The notes: generated by a model not told the origin, from the letters alone. Positions 34,252-43,776 are shown, counted from the first letter of the stretch. The stretch is 64,000 nucleotides of DNA from Deferribacteres bacterium (GCA_020633675.1 JACKDE010000001.1:496001-560000); one strand, 5' to 3'. Numbers and translations are program-made.

Positions 34252-34718
34252 TGGATAACAGTTTACTAAAAGACCAGCTTTCACGCACAATGTATGGCGA
34301 CGCATGGCATGGCCCGGCTGTGCTGGAAGCGCTTGAAGGCATATTTGTCCAGCAGGCTATCAATAAGCCGATAGCGGATGGCCATAGCGTTTGGGAGATC
34401 ATTCTCCATCTCACTGCCTGGCAGGAAATTGTCGCCACACTTTTACGCGGACAGGCCACTTCACCGACGCCGGAGCAGGAATGGCCAATAGTCCCGGAGC
34501 CAACAAATGTTGCCTGGCAGACCACAAAAACGCATTTGCTGGAGAGTCATCAAGCGCTGCTGAAGTTGATTGAAACACTCACACCGGCACAGCTTGTTGA
34601 ACCGATACCGGGAAGGCCGCCGGGACAGGAAAAATCCAAACTTTTTTTGCTGCTCGGGCTGGTACAACACAATGTCTACCACGCTGGTCAAATTGTACTG
34701 CTGAAGAAAATGCTGTAA
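34251..34718 (+). CDS. DinB-family protein
   Basis: A 155-residue four-helix protein with metal-ligand-type histidines in HSVWEIILHLTAWQE (~45-59) and in QHNVYHAGQIVLLKKM at the C-terminus, the DinB_2 pattern. Translationally coupled to the upstream lipoprotein (TAATG). Function unknown. Confidence 0.82.
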   Translation: MDNSLLKDQLSRTMYGDAWHGPAVLEALEGIFVQQAINKPIADGHSVWEIILHLTAWQEIVATLLRGQATSPTPEQEWPIVPEPTNVAWQTTKTHLLESHQALLKLIETLTPAQLVEPIPGRPPGQEKSKLFLLLGLVQHNVYHAGQIVLLKKML

Positions 34719-34892
34719 GCATTGCTCAATCATAACCAGCCCGTAGGCTTCGCATGGTTCTGCGGGCTAACTGCCCTTATCAAAATTTCTCCGCTATTCC
34801 AACTCATTTCCCTTGCCCCCTTGAGTAAAAATAGCCATTTTGAGCGTACAAAAGCCCATTTCCAACTACAAAAATAAACCTGCACTGTACAT

Positions 34893-36197
34893 ATGAATGC
34901 TCCATCTTTCTCACAAAATCTGTTTTCAAACCGGATTCGCTTCGCGTGGATTCTCGATCCAAAAAAGGACTTGCTGTTTTATATCGGATCGGCGCTGGCG
35001 GGATGGCTGTACGTTGCCGTCATCGCCTATGCAATCTTCAATCTGCAAAATCCGCTTACCGATCCACTGGCTACTCTTAAGCTCGGCGGCTTGCATGTTC
35101 CGCTAACACTGGAACTGCTGGTGGTGCTGAGTTGGGCCTTTATTTTGGATGCTCCGCATATCTGGGCAACCCTCGGCCGCACGCTGTTCGATCCCGATGA
35201 ATGGCGCACGCGCCGCCGTGTTTTGCTTTTCTCCTTTGTTTGGTTCCTGGTGGGACCGGCAGCGATTCTTGCCCCTTACCTGGTTGGCAGTGTGACCGCC
35301 ACTATGGGTTCACCACTGTCTTCCGGGACCCTCGCGTTCGGTGCGGTTCTCTTTTTTGTGCTTTTTCGCTTGTGGGCCTATTATCACGTCGTCCGGCAGC
35401 ATTGGGGATTTTTCGGTCTGTATAAGCGCAAAGCCAACGATTCCGACAAAGGCGGCCCGCAGGACAGGCTCGACAAATGGTTCTTTAATCTGAGCCTGTA
35501 TTTGCCGCTGGTGATGTTTTTAACCAGCAGTTATTTTGCCGAAACGCCCGGTTTTCCTGATCTCGGTTTGCGCACACCCATTTGGGGCGAATGGAGCATC
35601 GGGGCGGTGATATACCCGCTGGCATGGGCTGGATTTTTAGCGATTTTGCTGATTTATATCGCCAATCAGGTGCGACGGTGGCGGCAGGGGCAGGTGCTTA
35701 ACGGCAATAAATTGCTGTACATGTTGCTCATTATTCCGCTGCACGTGGTCGCGTTCAGCCACCCGGTGATGGCGGTGTTCATCGTGCCGCTGGTGACGGT
35801 CGGCCACAACATTCAGTACCACTGCATCGTCTATCAATTTGCTCAAAATAAATATAAACCAAAAGTCGAACGCGAATACCGCTGGGCGAAGGTACTTTTT
35901 AAAAACTTTGCCATCTACGCGGCTATTGGTTTGGTTTTTACCTTTGCGTTTTACCGCGGCCCTTGGATCGAATGGCTCAAAGATTTGCTCGGCCTCCAAC
36001 TCGACGTGGTGATGCTGAACAGCATCGGCATGATGGCAGGCATCAAAAATCCCGAAGCGCTGGGGCTTGGCGAGCGCATACTGGCTGCCTCATTGCTGGG
36101 CTTTGCCATGCAGCACTATTATCTCGATTCAAAAATTTGGCGCGTCAGCAAAGATAAAGATGTGGCGAAAAATTTGAAAGTGGATGAAGATGCATAA
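34893..36197 (+). CDS. Polytopic membrane protein with conserved-looking histidine motifs
   Basis: A 434-residue protein with about ten TM segments. Histidine-containing motifs recur at membrane boundaries: LDAPHIWATLGRTLFD (~85-100), YYHVVRQHWGFFGLYKRK (~163-180), FSHPVMAVF, VTVGHNIQYHCIVYQF (~297-312) and MQHYYLDSKIWRVSKD near the C-terminus. The pattern suggests a metal-dependent or haem-linked membrane enzyme or a lipid/retinoid-type oxygenase, but I do not recognise a family. Monocistronic by position. Confidence 0.55.
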   Translation: MNAPSFSQNLFSNRIRFAWILDPKKDLLFYIGSALAGWLYVAVIAYAIFNLQNPLTDPLATLKLGGLHVPLTLELLVVLSWAFILDAPHIWATLGRTLFDPDEWRTRRRVLLFSFVWFLVGPAAILAPYLVGSVTATMGSPLSSGTLAFGAVLFFVLFRLWAYYHVVRQHWGFFGLYKRKANDSDKGGPQDRLDKWFFNLSLYLPLVMFLTSSYFAETPGFPDLGLRTPIWGEWSIGAVIYPLAWAGFLAILLIYIANQVRRWRQGQVLNGNKLLYMLLIIPLHVVAFSHPVMAVFIVPLVTVGHNIQYHCIVYQFAQNKYKPKVEREYRWAKVLFKNFAIYAAIGLVFTFAFYRGPWIEWLKDLLGLQLDVVMLNSIGMMAGIKNPEALGLGERILAASLLGFAMQHYYLDSKIWRVSKDKDVAKNLKVDEDA

Positions 36198-36300
36198 AGG
36201 TTTTTAGGGTGAAGCGGTTTAGGTTGAAGGTGATGACGAGAAACGACCTAACAGCCTAAAAAACGGTAGCCTAAAGGACCTTTCTCCCTGCAATATTATT
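36198..36300. repeat. CCTAA/TTTAGG word tract
   Basis: Reiterated gtttttagggtgaag, cggtttaggttgaagg, cctaacagcctaaaaaac and ggtagcctaaagg, on both strands, upstream of the selenoprotein gene. It is a different word from the GAATTTCGAAT tracts but has the same style. Confidence 0.5.
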
Positions 36301-36402
36301 GTAAAAATCAAAATTCATCTTGGATTTGTACAGCATTTTTTTCATTTTAGAATCCATTTAACCGAAATTCACGCTAATTTTCATAAAAATGAGGGCTAAC
36401 CA

Positions 36403-37317
36403 ATGAGAAAAGAATTGAAAGTGCTCGGCTTGTCAGTGTTGGCAAGTCTGTTTGCGCTGTCGTTTGCATCACCTGGCCAGAACGGCAAAAGCGGCGAAGC
36501 AAAACTGGTCTTCTCCAGCTCGACGCACGGCTATTTCGATCCCTGTGGCTGACACAATTCCAGGCGTGGCGGTCTGGCCAGGCGATGGACAGCGGTGGAC
36601 AGTTTGCGAAATCTGTACCCCAATATGGTCATGGTGGACGGCGGTGATGTGGGCATTTCAACGCGCCCGAACATTGTGTGGCAAACGCCGATTTTGTGGG
36701 AAGCCATGCAGGAGTTGGGCTACGATGTTGTGAGCCTCGGTGAGCGCGATTGCGATGCAAGCACCTTTGAATGGTTACAAAAACATCAATCTGAACCGGC
36801 TTTTCTTGCTGGCAATTTAGCCAAAACCGAGGCTTTTGCACAAAATATCGCCGTCGTTTCGCGCGATGGCGTGAAAATTGGTTTTGTCGCTGCGGTTTCC
36901 GAGAAGGTCATGATGCAAAATCCGCATTTTGTGCCGGAACCGCTCGAGCAATACCTGGCTAAGGTTAAGCCGGAGCTGGATGCCAAAAACGTCGATTTCA
37001 AAGTGCTGCTCTATCATGGCAACAGTTTTGAAGCACGGCAATTGGCGAAAACGCATCAAGAATATGATCTTATTTTGGTTGGCCATAGCAATGGCAAGCC
37101 GATGTCGAGCGAATTTTATGTCGATTCCGTGCCGATTGTCGGCCCCGGTGACCGTGGACGCGAACTGGCGCTGATCACTCTCTCGAAAAATGCCGGGAAG
37201 GTGAAAGTCAATGCTGAAATCGTCCCGCTCGATGACTCGGTGGCTTTTTCCCCGAAAGCAGATCCATATATTCAAAAAGCAAAAGATATGGCTTCGCAGG
37301 CAAACAGCAGCAACTGA
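36403..37317 (+). CDS. Putative selenoprotein, UshA-like metallophosphoesterase (in-frame UGA = Sec50)
   Basis: The frame reads through one TGA at 36550-36552 from an ATG at 36403 to 37317, 304 residues. The N-terminus is a signal peptide (KVLGLSVLASLFALSFA). The body is the N-terminal domain of the UshA/SoxB-like phosphoesterase group: SSSTHGYFDPCGUHNSRR-GGLARR, VMVDGGD, then LGYDVVSLGERD (degenerate GNHE position) and LILVGHSNG. From my recall of the family, Cys-form relatives have CGC before the GGLARR motif, so U50 falls on the second cysteine. The codons after UGA form a SECIS-like hairpin. Coding character is uninterrupted on both sides, so this is not a simple nonsense pseudogene. The C-terminal 5'-nucleotidase domain is absent. 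Most callers would start at 36595. Confidence 0.82.
36553..36588 (+). promoter_or_regulatory. Candidate bacterial SECIS element
   Basis: Directly after UGA (36550-36552): stem tggc (36567-36570) with gcca (36577-36580) and loop ggtctg (36571-36576), continued below a G-G mismatch by two more pairs and a lower cca/tgg stem (36560-36562 with 36586-36588). The loop ggtctg occupies codons 8-9 counting UGA as 1, the same place and sequence as in E. coli fdhF, and the codon after UGA is CAC in both. Confidence 0.8.
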
Positions 37318-37360
37318 TCTTTGCTGCCAAAGATAGCCGGACGTAGCTTACACACATTTT

Positions 37361-37404
37361 AAAGCGTCAGCTTGGAAGCCATTTGGTCCAGCTGGCGCTT
37401 TTTT
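37361..37404 (+). terminator. Rho-independent terminator, possibly bidirectional
   Basis: aaagcgtcagct (37361-37372) pairs with agctggcgcttt (37390-37401) with one G-U, followed by T. It closes the selenoprotein gene and meets the end of the convergent minus-strand gene. Confidence 0.85.
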
Positions 37405-39295
37405 ATTGCAAACGCACCTTTCGAATTTGCAGCATGTCACCATCAGCTAAAATGCGACAAAAATAGAAGCCCGCTTGTAGACCTTCCGGCCGGTAGGTGG
37501 TTTTGTGTGCCCCCGACGAAAGCTGCTGTTCTTCTGCCCTAAAGACAATTTTGCCTGCCGCGTCCATCAGTTCGATTTGGATGCTGGCCGGTTTGGACAA
37601 ATGGAATGCAACCGCAAAGTTATCACGCGCACTTTTAGGCGGTGCTTGTTGCCCGGAGTCGGTATGCAGCCGATGTGCAAATCCGGCCTGAGAAGGTGCG
37701 TCAACTGTCCGTACTTCAAAAATGGAGGTGGTGCCACTGACTTCATTCGCCACGACGAGCAAAGGCTGTCCTGACGGGCTGTCTTTTGCCGCGATAAAGC
37801 ACAGGCCTTCCGGCCCGAGATCGCCTGCCGTGCCTTCAGAAGCATTGCCATGAAATCGGCGATGGTTGACATACTGCACGAAAAACGCGTCTTCCGGCTC
37901 GGTCACATCGTAGACCATCACCCCGCCGATACGCTCAAGTCCGATAAAAAGATAGATACGACCATTCAGCTCCGCAATCGCCAGGCCTTCCGGCTCCGGC
38001 CCGCGGTCGTCGCTGCGATTGTCCATGGTGCCGTTTTTTTCGTTGTCTGAGTTGAATTCGTTGGGATAAGCCGCTGCGGTGATCTGTTCGAAATCGCTGC
38101 CGCTTTCAAAAATCAGCTCGCCAGCCTCATCCCAAAGTGCAAAAGAGCGCGCACCAAATGTATAGAGCGCATCAAAGTCGCCGTCACCGTCGAGATCACC
38201 GCTCGATTTGCTCACTTTCAGCCGACCCAAATTTTTCTTCTTTTGCAGTCGCTTGATATCGCTGAAGGCCTGTTCGTCAAGCTTGAGGTCCTCGATACGC
38301 ACTTCTTCCTGAAATGCTTTGTATTTGCGCGGATCGCCTTCGTTGGCAGTGGCGAGAAAAGTGCGGCCGTTGCTTTGAAACGCGAGCATACCATCCGGCT
38401 GATACATGCCTTGCACGGGCCAGTTTTGGATATTAATTTGATTGCTCTGGTTGCTGGCGTCGAAGCCATTGCCCGGAAGGTTGAAGTTTTTAAAACCAAG
38501 GGACACCAATTGCGTGACCTGTGCAGTAGCAATATCGATCATGGCAAGCGCGTTGTTTTCCTGCAAGACCACCCAGGCCGTGCGCGAGTCTGGTGAGATC
38601 GCGATGTATTCAGGTTCGAAATCTTGAGCTGGTGTAGCATTCGGCCCAAAAACACGGATACGTGGATCGTACCTTTTGTCGTTAAATTTGGCGAAACTGG
38701 CCGTACGCACCTGTTTTTGTCGCACATTGCGCGCGCCCGGTTTCAGGTCGATGATGCTGACGGTGCCCTCGGGATCGACGGAATAGTCCTGATTGGGCTC
38801 ACCCTCGTCGGCGGTCAACAACCATCTGCCGTCATGCGAAAACTTCAGCATATCCGGCATCGCGCCAACTTTTACGTGGCTGAGCAGGTGGCCATCGGTA
38901 TCGTATATTGCGACGCTGCCAGCAGCCTGTCTGTTGGTATCTTCAATCGCCACCGCCACCAGGCCGGCATGCACATCCACGCTGTTCACGCCTCCGCCAA
39001 ATTTTTTTGCATCGATTTTAAACGCCAGCTTTGGTGTCTCGGGGGCTCGTATGTCTAACACATCGAGCCGGACATTCTGCGAATTGACCACAAACAAACG
39101 CTGGGTCGCCGCATCATGCGCTACCACCTCAGAAGCCTGTTTGGCATACGCACCATGCGAGAATGACGACAAATAGTGTAACTCAATCGAATTTTGCGCT
39201 TTGGCAGGCTGCACGACTGCAACGCCAAACAGCAAGGCTGGCAAAAACATGATTCGTTTGTACTGAATTGGTTTCAGCAGGCACTGTCGATTCAC
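37403..39295 (-). CDS. Choice-of-anchor I family secreted protein with sorting-type C-terminus
   Basis: A 630-residue exported protein. Signal peptide (MFLPALLFGVAVVQPAKA, inside a GTG-started leader), then a beta-propeller-like domain of the choice-of-anchor I family: VVNSQNVRLDVLDI, LLTADEGEPNQDYSVDPEG, SFALWDEAGELIFESGSDFE and DDRGPEPEGLAIAELNGR. Members often accompany alkaline-phosphatase-like or phytase-like enzymes. The last ~80 residues resemble a sorting domain (LMDAAGKIVFRAEEQQLSSG ... YFCRILADG) though the YPNPFN motif is absent. GTG at 39295 has a perfect aaaggagag site. Confidence 0.82.
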   Translation of the reverse strand: MNRQCLLKPIQYKRIMFLPALLFGVAVVQPAKAQNSIELHYLSSFSHGAYAKQASEVVAHDAATQRLFVVNSQNVRLDVLDIRAPETPKLAFKIDAKKFGGGVNSVDVHAGLVAVAIEDTNRQAAGSVAIYDTDGHLLSHVKVGAMPDMLKFSHDGRWLLTADEGEPNQDYSVDPEGTVSIIDLKPGARNVRQKQVRTASFAKFNDKRYDPRIRVFGPNATPAQDFEPEYIAISPDSRTAWVVLQENNALAMIDIATAQVTQLVSLGFKNFNLPGNGFDASNQSNQINIQNWPVQGMYQPDGMLAFQSNGRTFLATANEGDPRKYKAFQEEVRIEDLKLDEQAFSDIKRLQKKKNLGRLKVSKSSGDLDGDGDFDALYTFGARSFALWDEAGELIFESGSDFEQITAAAYPNEFNSDNEKNGTMDNRSDDRGPEPEGLAIAELNGRIYLFIGLERIGGVMVYDVTEPEDAFFVQYVNHRRFHGNASEGTAGDLGPEGLCFIAAKDSPSGQPLLVVANEVSGTTSIFEVRTVDAPSQAGFAHRLHTDSGQQAPPKSARDNFAVAFHLSKPASIQIELMDAAGKIVFRAEEQQLSSGAHKTTYRPEGLQAGFYFCRILADGDMLQIRKVRLQ

Positions 39296-39446
39296 AAAAC
39301 TCTCCTTTTGTCGGGCTGGAAGGCGTTGTTTGTTTGCGGGTAAACAGCCAGAAGGTACCGACATCGCGGATCAGTGCGGAGCGAGTAAGGCAGGCTGGGT
39401 GGAATCATGCAGCGATAATGCATGCCAATTCACAGGCCTTGTTATC

Positions 39447-41396
39447 TTATTTCATCAGCAGCAACTTACGATGTGCAGCAACATCTTCTGTTGAAAGCCG
39501 GTACCAATATACGCCGCTGGCCACACGCTGTCCCACCGCATTGGTACCGTCCCAGCGCACACTGTGTCGCCCGGCAGATTTCTCGCCATAGACAAGCTCA
39601 CGAACCAATTGGCCGTTTACAGCAAAAATGGCCAGTTGCACGCTGCTGTTTTTGGGCAATTCAAAATGGATTGTCGTGGTCGGATTGAACGGATTCGGGT
39701 AGTTTTGCTGAAGCACAAAAGATGTCGGGGCGATGTCGGCCAGGGCAATCGACGAAAGCTGTGGATCGATGATGCGGATGTCGTCGATCCAGAATTGCAT
39801 GCCGGTGAGATCGTGGTGCTCGGCAACGATTTCGAAGCGGTCTATCGCTGTCCAGTCAAATGCGCCGATTGGGGAATACCAGCCGTCATCCCATGCGCCG
39901 TGCTCGAGGAAATCTTTTAGCGGGATGCGGACTTTGTGCCACTCACCATCCCAGCGAGCGACGCTTTCGTCGATCAGGTGGCGCATACGCCAGGGATGGT
40001 CGTCCGGTAATACGGTCTTGGTATCGATGAAACGCACGTCGAAACTGGCGCCGGGCGAGTCGCCGCGGACGTGGAATTCGAGCGCAAAGCCACGATCAAC
40101 CAGTTGGCTCAAATCTCTGTTCGGCACAAAGTTAAAGCCAATGTGGCTGTATTGCGAAACACCACTCCAATGTATGCAATAACTGCCCTGCGCCGGCGCG
40201 GTTTCGGCGTAATAATCCAGCGTGCCGTTGCCAATAGAACTCGACTCGCGAATATTCGGTCCGAAAAAATCATCATACATCTCGAGACCAACCGAATCCG
40301 GCTTGACTTCGAATTCGTGTTGCTCCGGCGGCGTCAGCCCCAGCGCTTCGATCAGGGGGATATTGAGATCGCTTTCGAATAACTCGTCCGTGCCTGCCTC
40401 GAACAGGCCGAAGCCTCCGGTGTAATCCCACATTGTCCAGCCGATGCCGTTGGCTTCGAGATATTCGCGCACCGCTTTGTACCATTTCACCCGGTCTTCG
40501 GTGTCTGCATAGGTGCGCAGCACGCCAAGTTCGCCACAGAACATGCGGACGTTGCGCTGCTGCTGAAATGCCACAGCGATATTGAGTCGGGATTGCACAT
40601 GCGCCACCGTGCCCTCGTTGCTGTATTGCTGCCACACGTCTTCGATCCAGGTACCGTTGTAGCTCGATGGCAGATCCGGCATGCGCGCCACATCATATGG
40701 GAACGGGACGCCCCTGAGCTCCTGCAGCGATGGCATCGACCAGTTCGCGCCCTGGTGGGTAAAAATGAACGGATCGTAGAAATGGAAAGTGTAAAGCAGA
40801 TTCGTGTCGGCAAAAGCAGGCATCAAGTCGAGATTGTTGTAGCTGTTCCACTCGGCCGGGCCAACAATGATCGCGTGTTTTTGATCGACAGTACGGATGG
40901 CTTCGATGACTTTTTGCTGGTACAGATTCCAGATGCTGTCCGAAATGCCGTGCGGCTCGTTCAGGATTTCGTAGTAGATCAGGCTCGAGCGTGGAGCGTA
41001 ATGCTCGGCCATTTGCGTCCACACTGGCAGGAGAATATTGATGATATTGGGATCAGTGTCATCGGTGACGGAAAAGGTGTGATTATCGATAATCAGGTGC
41101 AGCCCGAGCTCTTCGGTCCAGTCAACCACCCGGTCCAGCAGATCGAAAAACAGCGGCTCGATGGTGTAGTCCGGTGCGCCGCTGGTCATATCGTGCAGCC
41201 GGATGGGCAGGCGCACATGATCGAAGCCCATTGTCTGCAAACGGGCGAAGGTCTCGCGGTTAAACTTGCTGAATTGTATCTGCCGGACATCGGCTTTTTG
41301 GAACCATTCGGTCAGGTTGATACCACGCTTGAAAGGAATTTGGGCCTGTAGCGTCGTGGCCACGAGCAGGCAAGCGAGAACAGTTAGGCGTTTCAT
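39447..41396 (-). CDS. Secreted GH5 cellulase-like glycoside hydrolase with carbohydrate-binding module and sorting domain
   Basis: A 649-residue enzyme. Signal peptide (TVLACLLVATTLQA), GH5 domain ~20-350: RGINLTEWF, VRLPIRLHDM, acid/base E147 in EILNEPHG, nucleophile E289 in MFCGELG, and WTMWDYTGGFGLF. A beta-sandwich module (~375-565; DDFFGPNIRESSSIGNG, IDDIRIIDP) fits a carbohydrate-binding domain. The C-terminus is a sorting domain (LQQNYPNPFNPTTTIHFELP) ending KLLLMK. It probably hydrolyses beta-1,4-glucans or related polymers outside the cell. Both catalytic glutamates are intact. Confidence 0.93.
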   Translation of the reverse strand: MKRLTVLACLLVATTLQAQIPFKRGINLTEWFQKADVRQIQFSKFNRETFARLQTMGFDHVRLPIRLHDMTSGAPDYTIEPLFFDLLDRVVDWTEELGLHLIIDNHTFSVTDDTDPNIINILLPVWTQMAEHYAPRSSLIYYEILNEPHGISDSIWNLYQQKVIEAIRTVDQKHAIIVGPAEWNSYNNLDLMPAFADTNLLYTFHFYDPFIFTHQGANWSMPSLQELRGVPFPYDVARMPDLPSSYNGTWIEDVWQQYSNEGTVAHVQSRLNIAVAFQQQRNVRMFCGELGVLRTYADTEDRVKWYKAVREYLEANGIGWTMWDYTGGFGLFEAGTDELFESDLNIPLIEALGLTPPEQHEFEVKPDSVGLEMYDDFFGPNIRESSSIGNGTLDYYAETAPAQGSYCIHWSGVSQYSHIGFNFVPNRDLSQLVDRGFALEFHVRGDSPGASFDVRFIDTKTVLPDDHPWRMRHLIDESVARWDGEWHKVRIPLKDFLEHGAWDDGWYSPIGAFDWTAIDRFEIVAEHHDLTGMQFWIDDIRIIDPQLSSIALADIAPTSFVLQQNYPNPFNPTTTIHFELPKNSSVQLAIFAVNGQLVRELVYGEKSAGRHSVRWDGTNAVGQRVASGVYWYRLSTEDVAAHRKLLLMK

Positions 41397-41490
41397 GCAA
41401 GTGGGCCTTTTTTGGTAAAATGCATTTATCTACAGCCTGCATATTTCCTATGTGAAAGTCAATAAGGATGCACCCGAATACTATCGAATG

Positions 41491-41612
41491 AATGTCATTA
41501 AGCTTAGCCAAATGCTCTTCATGCCGAGCGGAGTCGAGGCATGTTTTCATGCTCAAAAAGTCACCCTTCGGCTGCGCACAGGGTGAAGAAAAATCCTTAA
41601 CTTAATGACATT
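41491..41612. repeat. 122-bp MITE-like element with 12-bp terminal inverted repeats
   Basis: Perfect 12-base inverted ends (aatgtcattaag 41491-41502; cttaatgacatt 41601-41612) enclose two shorter palindromes, catgcc...ggcatg and tcaccct...agggtga. No ORF. It lies between the GH5 gene and the next sorted protein. No clear target-site duplication. Confidence 0.55.
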
Positions 41613-41614
41613 GA

Positions 41615-43555
41615 CTACCGTATCAACGTCAGCCCGCGGCTGAGCTCGATGTACCCCGCCTGCAGTTTGTAAAAATAGTGACCGCTCGGCACATTTTTGC
41701 CGGCAACATCGCGGCCATCCCAGACTGCGGAGTGCGTGCCTGCCGCCAGCGGCTGTTCGAGCAGCACGGCAACCTCGCGTCCGAGCACATCGAAAATGGC
41801 CAGCCGCACTTCGGCATCTTTTGGCAAGGCAAAATCGATGCGGGTGCTGGCGTTGAACGGATTCGGGTAGTTTTGCGCAAGCGAATAGTCGGCAGGCAAA
41901 TCTGAACTTAGGGTGATCTGCGTTGACTCACCAGGAATAGCATAGTGATCCGGATAATTGAACTGCACCTGCCGTGCCAGATATTTCATCACCTGAACGC
42001 TGGTCAGGCGATTGTTGCTCATGCCTGCCACAAAAGCCAACACAACTTCCTGGGTATCGTCCGGTGCAAGGGTAAACGGGCCGGAGCTGATCGTGATTCG
42101 CTTATCGCTCGGCAGCAAAGACCAATTCCCGACACTTTGGCCATCCAAAAAACCAATACCGGTCAGCGGATCACCGCTGAGAGGCAGTGGGCCCGGCTCT
42201 ATACCGACCGGCGCTGGATAGTATTGATCGTTTTCATAGACCGGATCAAAGCCTCGCAGGATTTTATACCAGCGTCTCGCTGCATCAGGATCGGAATGCG
42301 ATGGTGTTGTGCGGGCATCTCCAACCGACCTGCAATTGAAAGCCGTCATCGGCAAGTTTTGCCAGCCAGAGACACTTCTGAAATTGAAAATCGCACTTTG
42401 ATTTGCATTGCGTACCACCGGCCCCTGCAAAATCATATAGCCGACCGCTGCGGGTGTGAGATTGTATTTCCGAAATTCCGAGTCCAATTCTGTACTGTTG
42501 TAAACATAGCCCAGGTTAAGCGTCGTATCGCAACCAGCGAAATCGTCGCTATAAAAACCCAAGTCGGGGTCAGCCCACTGGGCGAAATACATGTCATTGA
42601 GCCAGAAAGCGCCTTTATTGCCCAATGTATCGATTTCGACACCACCCTTGTTGATGAACTTGACTTTGCGATAAAAAATCGCCCCCCATTCTGCATCGCT
42701 GCGGTAGGTCCATTGGGTGAGCTGCATTTCTAAACCCAGCGGCCGTGATCCGGCAAAGCTGCGCGATTTGGTCTCGTCCAAATCGTTATAGACCGTCCAA
42801 ATGACCTGATCTGCGGGCGCATCAGTGTCGGCGGCAGTGATGCCCGGCTCGTCGTAACCACCAGCAACCAAATCCGCCAGCGAAAAACTGTCTGAAAAGG
42901 GCGGTGGCGGATCGAACACGCCGTTGCCATTACGGTCGATAAATGGCGCGCCGTGCTGCACCGGCCATTCCGCCCAGTCACGCGCGTACATTTCGCGAAT
43001 GGTTGCGATCTGCTCTGGCGTCGCAGCATCGGGGTCGGTGCTAAACTCAAAAAAGGCAATAGCTTCGCGCCGCAATTCATATTCGCCCAGGCCGTAGAAA
43101 TCACGCCGAACGCGATAGACGCGGGCTTCGGGAGCGAGCGTGTCCGCTGGCACGGCTTCCGCGCCGAATCCGATGATGCGACCGGGTTGGGCGCTGGAGC
43201 GATAGGTCGCGCCACCGACGCGCACGGTTTGCCCGAACGGAGCAGGCTGGCTTTCGGCGGAATCGACCCAGGCTTTTCCGCCCCAGATAAATGCATCACT
43301 GTAAATGATCGGCACCTGGCCGCGCGGAAAAACCGTGCCCATCGAATCTTTGGGCGTGCGACTGAAAATGCCGTCCGCGCGCACCCAACTGGTGAATTTG
43401 TTAATGCTGAGCAGACTGTGCTGCGACAAATCAGCGCTCGTGGCTTTCTGTACGACGTTTTTCTGTGCAAACACGCCACTGGCCATACAAGCACAGAGCA
43501 ACATTGGGTTGAAAAAGCTGGTCATGATTTTGGTTGTCAAAATGTATTTTGTCAT
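41615..43555 (-). CDS. Large secreted protein of unknown function with YPNPFN sorting domain
   Basis: A 646-residue exported protein from the ATG at 43555 (MTKYILTTKIMTSFF) with signal peptide ending about GVFAQ. The central part has DQVIWTVYNDLDETKS, PLGLEMQLTQWTY and FYRKVKFINKGGVEIDTL, a text I associate with large secreted proteins of Calditrichota-type genomes but with no assigned function. A FDRNGNGVFDPP-like Ca-loop motif (IDRNGNGVFDPPPPF) lies at ~205. C-terminus: LAQNYPNPFNASTRIDFALP then RLAIFDVLGREVAVLL and GRDVAGKNVPSGHYFYKLQ. The open frame runs 41 codons further up, into the duplicated tail upstream. Confidence 0.72.
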   Translation of the reverse strand: MTKYILTTKIMTSFFNPMLLCACMASGVFAQKNVVQKATSADLSQHSLLSINKFTSWVRADGIFSRTPKDSMGTVFPRGQVPIIYSDAFIWGGKAWVDSAESQPAPFGQTVRVGGATYRSSAQPGRIIGFGAEAVPADTLAPEARVYRVRRDFYGLGEYELRREAIAFFEFSTDPDAATPEQIATIREMYARDWAEWPVQHGAPFIDRNGNGVFDPPPPFSDSFSLADLVAGGYDEPGITAADTDAPADQVIWTVYNDLDETKSRSFAGSRPLGLEMQLTQWTYRSDAEWGAIFYRKVKFINKGGVEIDTLGNKGAFWLNDMYFAQWADPDLGFYSDDFAGCDTTLNLGYVYNSTELDSEFRKYNLTPAAVGYMILQGPVVRNANQSAIFNFRSVSGWQNLPMTAFNCRSVGDARTTPSHSDPDAARRWYKILRGFDPVYENDQYYPAPVGIEPGPLPLSGDPLTGIGFLDGQSVGNWSLLPSDKRITISSGPFTLAPDDTQEVVLAFVAGMSNNRLTSVQVMKYLARQVQFNYPDHYAIPGESTQITLSSDLPADYSLAQNYPNPFNASTRIDFALPKDAEVRLAIFDVLGREVAVLLEQPLAAGTHSAVWDGRDVAGKNVPSGHYFYKLQAGYIELSRGLTLIR

Positions 43556-43569
43556 TTTTTTGCCCCAAT

Positions 43570-43776
43570 TTACCGTATCAACGTCAGTCCGCGGCTGAGC
43601 TCGATATGCCCGGCCTGCAGCATGTAAAAGTAATGTCCGCTTGGCACATTTTTGCCGGCAACATCGCGGCCATCCCACAGGGCGGAGTGCGTGCCTGCAA
43701 CCAGCGAACGCTCGAGCAGCATGACGATTTCACGCCCGAGCACATCGAAAATGGCCAGCCGCACCTCGGCATCTTT
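43570..43776 (-). pseudogene. Remnant of a second sorted protein (only the sorting-domain tail survives)
   Basis: About 69 codons (KDAEVRLAIFDVLGRE...LSRGLTLIR) nearly identical to the C-terminal end of the gene at 41615, just upstream of it. The YPNPFN part and everything before are missing; the 5' side becomes non-coding at about 43777. It reads as a leftover of a tandem duplication followed by deletion. Confidence 0.8.

Noticed and set aside
41945..42733. 262-codon plus-strand ORF
   Set aside because: Antisense to the secreted protein at 41615; no recognisable domain.
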